A DNA stretch of 64,000 nucleotides. Source: Annona cherimola (Eukaryota > Streptophyta > Magnoliopsida > Magnoliales > Annonaceae). The first letter of the stretch is position 1, and every line of letters starts with the position of its first letter. Under the pieces are notes generated by a model. It saw nothing but the letters and a program-made list of their open reading frames with translations. It made no database searches and was not told the origin of the DNA. The stretch covers positions 50,454,012-50,518,011 of the forward strand of contig CM059971.1 of assembly GCA_030490835.1 (NCBI GenBank), read 5' to 3'. Both the position numbers and the translations under genes were made by a program. Below are positions 55,857 to 64,000 of the stretch, piece after piece.

Positions 55857-58331
55857 TGTGAAACCCCAACCTAATTAGGATTCAATATATGCATTGAACA
55901 TTTACATGTGATTTATAAGTGAATTTATTGAATTTTAAATAATTTTTGTGATTTTGCTAAATTATGGTAATTAGGGCTAAGGATTAGCAATGATGATTCG
56001 AGTGATCATTATAAGCTGATATGGGACAAAGATATTAAAGTAATTTTTTGATGGTTGAAACTTACAAATATATCATGGATAATGATTTTAAACTATTTAA
56101 TATGAATTATGAGAATTTAAAGGGTAATTATCAAGTTAAGTGGAAAAATACTAGAAAATTCATAACTCAACGCCTGTAAGGCGGATTCAAGTGAAAATTG
56201 AGATGGAAGTTGATGATTTTGGGCTTGGTATTATGAAATTATTAGGTTATGGAAATTATTTATGAAATGAGTGTAATGATTTATTGATCATATCTCAAAT
56301 CCAACTGTTAACTTCAAACAGCTATATATCTTGAGCTAGGAAAATCAGATTGCGATGAAATTTGAAACGGTTGAATGAAATTATGAGATTAAAATTTTGG
56401 AAGGTTTAGATTAAGTTAATTATGTTGGGAAAATTCCTGCATTAGAAAAGGTGTATACAGTTGACTTTTACACCTCAAAAATACCATGTATTTAAAGGCA
56501 AAAGGTGCATGAATTGAATGCAATTTTTAATGGTCCAAATAGGTGTCAAATGCAAGTGAAATTCAGGTTATTTAATGATTAAATATGTGTGTAAATTTGT
56601 GGTTATGCTGCTGGAATTAATGAGCTAAGGAGAGAGCTCAAACTAGCATAGCATGGTGATGCACATGTGGACGTTCATGGGCTATTGCAGCTGTGTATTT
56701 TTAATTTTTTATTTTATAAATAATGCACATAAATAGCTGACATGTTGGGATACATCAATGAGCATTTAATTATGTGGAAAAAATCAAAGAAAAATCGTGA
56801 ATTGCAGCTGCAATGAAAGGTGAAAAAAAATGGACAGCATGTTGAGGCAAATGACGTGCATTGTTTGATGCTGCTGTAATGATTTTTGCTAATTTTTTTA
56901 TGCCAAATTAATGGATTAATTAAATGCTAATTAGGTGTATATTTTACCCTTAAATTATGGTTGGAAAAAAATGGGAAAAAATCCTAAAAAACAGGCAGTC
57001 ATGTGGACGTGACAAGTGGACAACTTGGATTGATTGTATCTTAAGTAGATTTTTGGTTTAATAAAAAATGGTAAAAATATTTTATATGGCCTCAAATTAA
57101 CCATCACATTAGGGGGGATAAGCATACATTAAATTTCTGTGGAAAAAAAATACCCCAATTGGGGCCCACAGCTGGAAATTCCAGCTCTAGAAATAGAATG
57201 CTCAGTCATGTGAAGAGAGGCTTGGGAAATATTTTTTCTAAGTGCTGAAACTTGCACCCCTAGGCGGCGGCTCATGTTCCAGCCCTAGCACAGCCAAGAA
57301 GGAAGAAATAAAGAAGGCAAATAAAGGGGAAAAGGAGGGATTACCAATTAATCAAGTAAGTATATGTTAATTTTGATTTTATACCTCAAATCTGGAAGTT
57401 ATGTGATATTATAAACAAAAATATGAACGAAGTAGTAAAAGAAGGTTTTTTACAATAAATATTTGTTTAAAAGCTTATTATATAATGATTAAGGGATGAT
57501 AAAAATTTCATATTGAAATATTAATTATTTTTCAAATTAAAAATCCGATAATATTAACCTAAACAGGGTAGAACGGGTGACAGGATCAGCTGTAGTAAAT
57601 GATTTTTAATAATTTTTTAGAAATATGTTTTATATGAAAATTTTATATGATGTATAAAAAATCATTAGGATAACTATAATAAAATCAAAATTTATTTTTG
57701 GGTGATATTAGTAAGGGTTATAATTCACGTGATTAGGGTAGACCCTAAACTCACAACATTGTCCAGCACAGTGAAAATGCCAAAATAAATATATAATGTT
57801 AATATTTCGTGATGAAATTTTTATAAAGTTAATTAATGTATTTATTGATCTATGATAGAAATTTCAGAATTAAATACCTCGATTTGATTATAAATCAAGA
57901 TTTAGATATTTCAGTACGCTTGATTTCAGCATATGTGGATAGTTTGAGAAAAAAATCAAAAAGAAATATGAAACCTAAGTAGAAATGATCCAAATTGATA
58001 TATATGTTAGGAAAGAGTGTAATAAAGGATTAAGGACAGTAAAGATGATTGATAATTGATATTATTATATATATATATATGGAATTAATGGTTAAATAAG
58101 AAGATGAAACTTAGTAAAAATAAGAAGACAAGGGCTGTTTTGGAAACCAATGATTAGTGAATTTAAATACCATAAAAATACCCTAAATAAAATGATAAAT
58201 AAGGGTAATAATCATGCTGAAAAATGGACAAAGTTGCTGACTTGGAAAATTTTATGAAATGCCTCTTATATGTGTTGCCAAATGAGCGTATGTGAAAGGA
58301 TAGAGATGCATAGCTGATAAATGACTTATTA
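55857..58331 (+). mobile_element. LTR D3, 3' LTR of element D, truncated by LTR F
   Basis: Begins TGTGAAACCCCAACC and supplies the LTR start that D5 lacks. From 56734 it runs parallel to D5 (48967 onward), including CTATTGATTGTATC-type and GGTGACAGGATCAGCTGTAG segments. It stops at GATAAATGACTTAT (about 58330), where minus-strand LTR F begins. The remaining 2.9 kb of this LTR is not in the window. Confidence 0.88.
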
Positions 58332-58626
58332 TAACGCCCCGAATCGAGACGTCACTTCCTTACCTCAAGATCCTATCAATTGGTAAATGTGAATCAGGAT
58401 TGTTGCCCTGATCACGCGGCGGGTTCTTAATTGGAATACGTCCAAATTTTTTTCGTTTATTCATCTGTCATCATTCATAACTTGACATGACAATCATCAC
58501 ACATTGTGACATTTTACTTGTAATAAAATTTATCATTTCACTCATAACATCCTTTCATGCCTGTCATTATTCACTCAATCATTGTACACATCAAACTTGC
58601 AATCATTTAGTCATTGACTCACATGA

Positions 58627-58749
58627 AACTTAGAATTCTAACTAAGTTCATATACACATAAACATGGAACTTAGAATTCTAACTAAGTTCATATACACAT
58701 AAACATGGAACTTAGAATTCTAACTAAGTTCATATACACAATTAGCTTA
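58627..58749. repeat. Three tandem copies of a 41-bp unit in LTR F
   Basis: Units start at 58627, 58668 and 58709 with AACTTAGAATTCTAACTAAG. Each unit contains an inverted repeat, ACTTAG...CTAAGT, around an EcoRI-type GAATTC. Confidence 0.95.
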
Positions 58750-58969
58750 CCTTAGCATATTCATGCTTTTCCATTCCTCATAGCCTTCAAGGCTATCATC
58801 ACGTACCTTCCTCCACGTCTTAGGTTCGCAACCTTTTGAGTTTCCTCGGTACCTGTCTAAGGGTTGGGAAAACAAAACGTGAGTGACAACTCAGTAAGCA
58901 AGCATTTTATCTTTAGGGCAAGGCTTCCTTGAAAACTTTTTTCATAAACATCGGGAATACCTTTTTTCC

Positions 58970-59440
58970 TGAGGACATGTATATGTCCTAAAATATCATC
59001 ATGAAATCTTTTCATTAAGCATTCATTCATAAAACCAGTTACAAGCCACGTGTAGGCGTGTTAAGGCAAAACATACACGTTTTACCTTCTCTGACGGAAT
59101 CCCTTTAATTCTTATATGAACATTTTCAATGTTCATACACATTACATGAAATCATGGTTTTCCAGTAGACATTTTACGTCCAAAACTTTTTCTTATAAAT
59201 TCTTAGGCAAAGGAGACATCTCATGTCTCAAAACATCATTAACATAAACCATCATAAAATCCTTTATCCAAAAGACATTCTATGTCTCAAAACATCTTTC
59301 ATATAGCTTCCTTTGGTAATGGACATTCATATGTCCTAAACACTTTTTATTTCAACACATTAACATTGGACATTCTCATGTCCATAAACCCTTATCATTT
59401 AGGCTCTTTAGAAAAGGACATTCTCATGTCCAATCGAAGT
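58970..59440. repeat. Palindrome array in LTR F (GGACAT...ATGTCC, about 48-bp period)
   Basis: Copies at about 58972 (GAGGACATGTATATGTCC), 59165, 59212, 59271, 59320, 59368 and 59415 (GGACATTCTCATGTCC). Regular 46-60 bp spacing in the later part. Confidence 0.87.
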
Positions 59441-62400
59441 TTCACATAAATCTTTTTCATAATCCCCGTCTTGGGGCTTGTTTATAGCAAACAAGGCAAA
59501 TAAAATACATAAACCATTTTCATAAATGCATTTGCATAAAAAAATTTCTATTTATTCCCGTTATTTACACTTTTGTGTAAAACACCCTTTCTTTTAGGGA
59601 ACCTATGCATATTAGCTCATAAAAATCCCTTTTAGGATAACTTTTTGTATAGATGCTTTTATATCCCAATTTTTGGGCTTTTGAAAAGCAAAATGTATGC
59701 AAATGCATTTCTCCCCATCCAGTAGTGACACTTAGCAAGTGATAATGCTACCTTTTGAAAGAGAATCCTTAACAACACGCTAGCTCAGCTGTTGTTTATT
59801 TATCCTGCTCCCATCTTAGGGAGGGCGCCGCTAGCACTCCTGTCATCCCTTAGCGACTTGGCCTCATGTAGAGTGGGCCTTGGTCATCCCAACCGTGCTC
59901 TACAACTTGCCTATTACTTGTACTGGTGCACCGTACGTTATTATGACGGACGACAGTCCGTTTAGTTAGTAGAACAACAGACCGCAGCCCAAGTTCTTTT
60001 AAACTGGGATCACAGACCGCAATCTGCATCCATATGCAGAAAAATCTTAGATCGGAGTCTATATTTAAGAATAATTTTCAAAAATACAACACACACCGCA
60101 GTCTGTGTCAACTTGTAAGCGAGCGCACCCACTTTCGCAAGTTGTTATTTAAAATCTAGTTTTAGGATGACCTTCCTTAAGTTCCTTTAGAAAGGATTTT
60201 GAGTAAAATGTTTTGATAAACATTTGAAATGTTTAAGAAACGATACATCTTAATACTCTTTTAATAAAATAATTTCAAAACTTGTGGATTTCTATAAATA
60301 AATCATATTTTTCTCTAATATTTGCTTGGTTTTCATTTCAGGACCTTTTGTTTACAAAAGTTGTGCAATTATGTTATCCCTTTGTCCATAACCGAAAAAT
60401 TTAATAATTGTCTACATATCAATCCTTTTTCCATAAAGAGAACTTGCACAGTCTTTTGCATGCCAATAAGCAACCTGAAATCAATCATAGGAGGTTGGTC
60501 ATCAATAAATCCCTTTTTAACACATCCGTATAAATATTTTTTCAACATTTTTAACATAGATTTCCTTATCTAAAGGAAATCAAAACTTTTCGAACATCAT
60601 TTCAAAACATATGGACTATGTCCAAACTATCATTTACTATTTAATTATCTTGATCTAGCAAAATAAATCTTTTTCATCATTGTTTATCTCGAGTTATTGT
60701 AGAAATAACTCAAAACTCATTTACAAACAATATTTTGTGAAAAAGGGTAAAATTCCATTTTTCTTATAAAATGCTGTTGAAACAATATCATATAGAACTT
60801 GCTTGCTTAAAAGCAAATTCTTATAACCATCGGTATCAAATATGAAATCCTTAAAAAACATTAGCATGAAGAACTTGCTTACTCATAAGCAAAATTTCTC
60901 AATTCCATTAACATGAAGCATTCCCATCCTTAGCAACACTTAGGATAAATAATTTATCTTAAGAAGTGTCTCTTGCTTCCCATGAAGCAAACCTTAAGAC
61001 TTTTCATTAAAGTCATCATTTTTTCAAAACTTATGGCTTTGCATTAAAGCCGTCATATTCAAAACTTGTGCTTGCCCATTCAATAAAACATAAACATAAA
61101 CATCTCATACACAAACCCAAACATTTCAATCATATCAATCCCACAGAAAGAAAATGACATTTTAGAAAGTTCGCTTGCTTACCTGAGATCGCCATAATCC
61201 CTTTTCCTTCCATTCTTTTCCTTGCCTATACGCATAAACACGACATTGCATTTATACATACAAATCTCATATGCTTGCACATAACTTAGTTTTCCAACCC
61301 ATATATTTTTCATTAACATATATACTTCATCTATCATTTACTTATCCATTTTTCACATTTCTTTCATTAATGCTTACTTTAAGCACATCTTCATGAGTTT
61401 AAGCTTCATATATCAATTCCAAATTTTGAGATTAACAAAGATTATCAAAACAGCACCTTGTTTACAAGTTTCAACATATTTCCATCAATTTTGCATTTTA
61501 GCAAATCACATTAACTAATTACCCCTTTCCATCATTCATATCTTGGACTTAAACCCTCTTAATGACACATATAATATGTGTTATGGAGAATTTTCCTAAA
61601 CAGAAATATATTCATAAAATATATTATATTTTCATGCATTTTTGTACAAAATCATATTCTACATGTCATTTATCATCCTTGCATGTCTATTTCTTCACAT
61701 ATGCCATTTTGGCAACATATACATAAGATATTTCGTAAAATTTTCTAACGCAGAAATTTAATCCATATTTAAGCGGATTAATTACCCTTAATTACTACTG
61801 CATTTAGGGTATTTTTATGGGGTTTAAATCCACTTGCCATAGGTTTCTCAAAATAGCAAGCTTGGAACCCGTTTTCACCCGTTTAATGTATCTTTTGACA
61901 CATAACCTTAGGCAATTATATAAATTCGAAATTTCAGCATATAATCCCACTTTTATTAATCCATATTTAATCAATTTGGATCATTTCTACATAGGTTTCA
62001 TATTTCTTTTTGATTTTTTCTCAAACTATCCACATATGCTGAAATCAGGCGTATTGAAATCTCAAAATCTTGAATTAATATCAAATCAAGTAGTTTTGAT
62101 CTGAAATTTCTACCATACCTTAATAACCACATTAATTAACCAAAATAAATATTTACAGCATAAAAAATTAAGCATTTATATTTATTTTGGCATTTTTACC
62201 TTGCTAGACAGCAGAATCCATTTTCAGACAGCCTGAATGACGTTAATTATGGGGTATATTTATACCCATAAAAACCTAATTTTTAATTTTTTTATGTGAT
62301 TATAAATATGTCTTATATATCCTTTAAAATTTTCAGCCCAAAATCCCTTGTATAAATCATTTTCTACAGCTGATCCTGTCACCCGTTTTACCCTGTTTGG

Positions 62401-64000
62401 GTTAATTTTCTCGGATTTTTAATTTGCAAAGTACTTATCCTTTTAAGCTGAAAATTGTTCTTCACAAAAATTTTCACGCTAATATTCATCGATTTACTAT
62501 TCCGTCCATAATTTAATTTATAACATCATATATCATTCAAAACTTCACTTTCCATCATCTAAATCATGGAATTTCATACATGCAAGCTAAAACCCATACC
62601 ATATTCATTAAAAGGAATGTTTAATCATCACTTAAAATCATGTTTAAACATCCATTTCATTTTTTGCAAATTTTAGGGTTTAAAACCCAAAATGAAAAGC
62701 TCAATCAACCCATATACTTACTTGGTTAATGGAGATCAAACCCTCATCACTTGGAGATGATTTTCCAACTCAAATCCCCCTTCTTTTCCCTTGGTTTTCT
62801 CTTCTTCTTGCTGGCTCTAAAGGGACGTGAAAGCTGCTGTTGCTTGGGGAAGAATTTCCAGCACGTAAGAAATTTTCCAACCCTCTTTTCATGTGAACAG
62901 GCATGCCTTTGTGGAGCTGGAATTTCCAGCAGTGGGCCCCACCTTTGGAGCTTGTTTTCCACAGACAATTAATGCCTCCTTATCCTCTTATTGTGCTGGA
63001 CTAATCTTAGCCAAGTAAAATAATTTTTACACCTTTTAATAAAATCAAAAATTTGCTCACATCTCAACTCCACAGCTGTCCCTCCAAATCACTTCCCTTG
63101 CTGCCCCTTTTTCCAGCAATTTTCTAATTTTTAAAAATCTTAAAATGTGGGTAATTTATACACCTAATTACCCCTTAATTCATGTATTAATTTGGTGTTA
63201 AAAAAGTTAAGAAAAATTATTACAGCAGCATCAAACATGGGACGTCCATATGTGAAATCAAGCTGTCCATTTTTTCCACCTTTCATGGCAGCTGCAAATC
63301 ACGAAGTTTCTCGGATTTTTCCACATGAATAAATGCTCATTTATATATACCAATATGTCAGCTGAATATATACATATTTTATAAAATAAAAAATTCAAAA
63401 AATATGCAGCAACCAGCCCATGAACGTGCTTGCCTTGGACACCTCACCTATGCTCACTTGAGCACTCATAGCTTCATCAATTATGGACATTCATTGCTGG
63501 GATTTTATTTGGATATTTGTATTTTATATTAATGAATGAAATACCTTAGAAATGTGCTGCATTTGACACCTCATCTCCCATTAAAACCAAGCCATTATAC
63601 ATTGTACTCTAGCATTAATGGAAAGGTACTTTTTAGGTGCATTAGTCAACCATGCTCACCTTTTTTATTGCAGGTATTTTTCCAACATTTAAAGCTTAAT
63701 CCAAGCCATCCAAAATGTTAATCTCATAATTTCATTCAACCGTTTCGAATTTCATCTCAATCCGAGTTTCCTAGCTCCCGTTATAGCCGTTTAAAGTTAA
63801 CGGTTGAAATTGAAATATGATCAATAAATCATTAATCCAATTTCATCAAGGATTTTCATAATCCAATAATCCCATAATACCAAGCCCAACATCATCAACT
63901 TTCATTTGAAATTTCACTTGAATCCGCCTTACAGGCGTTGAGTTATGAATTTTCTAGTGTTTTCCAACATAATTCCGTAATTTTCATTTTATTTTCCATT

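Larger units (their letters stand above)
58332..64000 (-). mobile_element. LTR F, giant minus-strand gypsy-family LTR, runs off the window
   Basis: The left edge TATAACGCCCCGAATCGAGACG is the reverse of an LTR 3' end. Then follow the stem-loop (58393-58414), the GTTTTCCCAACC region in reverse, the palindrome array (58970-59440), the GAGGGCGCCGCTAGC block (59821), hairpins (59945-60100), GGTAAGCAAGCGAAC in reverse (61166-61180) and GCTGATCCTGTCACCCG (62369). The last bases (63935-63965) correspond to about position 280 of D3, so F continues about 0.3 kb further and is close to 6 kb long. The interior, if any, is outside. Open frames inside are not genes. Confidence 0.85.

Noticed and set aside
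61817..62104. 95-codon frame in LTR F
   Set aside because: Homologous D and C LTR sequences do not keep the frame; no domain visible.
62747..62972. Overlapping 73-codon frames on both strands
   Set aside because: Inside LTR F, mutually antisense, no homology recognised.

Overview
The window looks like nuclear DNA of a flowering plant with a repeat-rich genome. It is AT-rich and has canonical GT-AG introns in one recognisable plant gene. Most of it is Ty1/copia and Ty3/gypsy LTR retrotransposons inserted into or fused to one another. The two tRNA-type primer binding sites seen (initiator Met and Asp) are the usual plant ones. I cannot name the species. All calls come from reading the sequence; no database search was run.

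Layout. At 1-5584 lies the only clearly cellular gene piece: the last four coding exons (2685-3743, + strand) of the PCI-domain mRNA-export factor THP1/EER5 (PCID2 family). Just upstream is a 391-bp foldback MITE (2188-2578), and just downstream a decayed second copy of the last exon. At 5585-10494 is a 4.9-kb minus-strand LTR that looks like a solo LTR. 10495-13704 is AT-rich and mostly unassigned, with one candidate terminal exon of an unknown gene (13067-13273).

13705-42269 is a block of long plus-strand gypsy-type LTRs (H, C1, C2). LTR C1 was split by copia element B (18574-37241, minus), and B was in turn split by copia element A (21694-32233, minus). A is nearly complete: LTRs of 1609/1610 bp that look about 99% identical, a 5-bp target duplication ATTGC, PBS, gag, pol, a third ORF and PPT. 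It belongs to the SIRE/Maximus type, with an envelope-like or 'putative plant transposon' ORF after pol. Its gag/pol carry at least two disabling lesions, while the third ORF is fully open. B is an older, degraded relative that has lost its 3' LTR.

42270-44946 holds a 1.69-kb minus LTR (I1) with a tRNA-Asp PBS next to a second partial copy (I2). 44947-58331 holds two gag-only gypsy elements, E (minus) and D (plus), fused head to head inside E gag and the D 5' LTR. From 58332 to the end is another giant minus-strand LTR (F) that runs off the window.

How it fits together. The order of events for the best-resolved nest is C, then B into C, then A into B. The gypsy-type LTRs (G, H, C, E, D, F) form one broad family of 2.8 to about 6 kb LTRs with recurring signatures: a conserved stem-loop about 65-100 bp from the LTR 3' end (seven copies), arrays of GGACAT...ATGTCC palindromes spaced about 48 bp (not obvious in E), and reiterated CGGACTGCGGTCTG-like hairpins in several members. 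D and E carry only gag zinc-knuckle coding sequence and no pol, so they look like non-autonomous gag-only (TR-GAG-like) elements. The copia A/B family carries its own palindrome, a GTCGAC core with AAGTCGC/GCGACTT arms. It is reiterated in the LTR U3, and its core recurs between pol and ORF3, where it may mark an internal promoter. I found no CRISPR, prokaryotic system, rRNA or tRNA gene.
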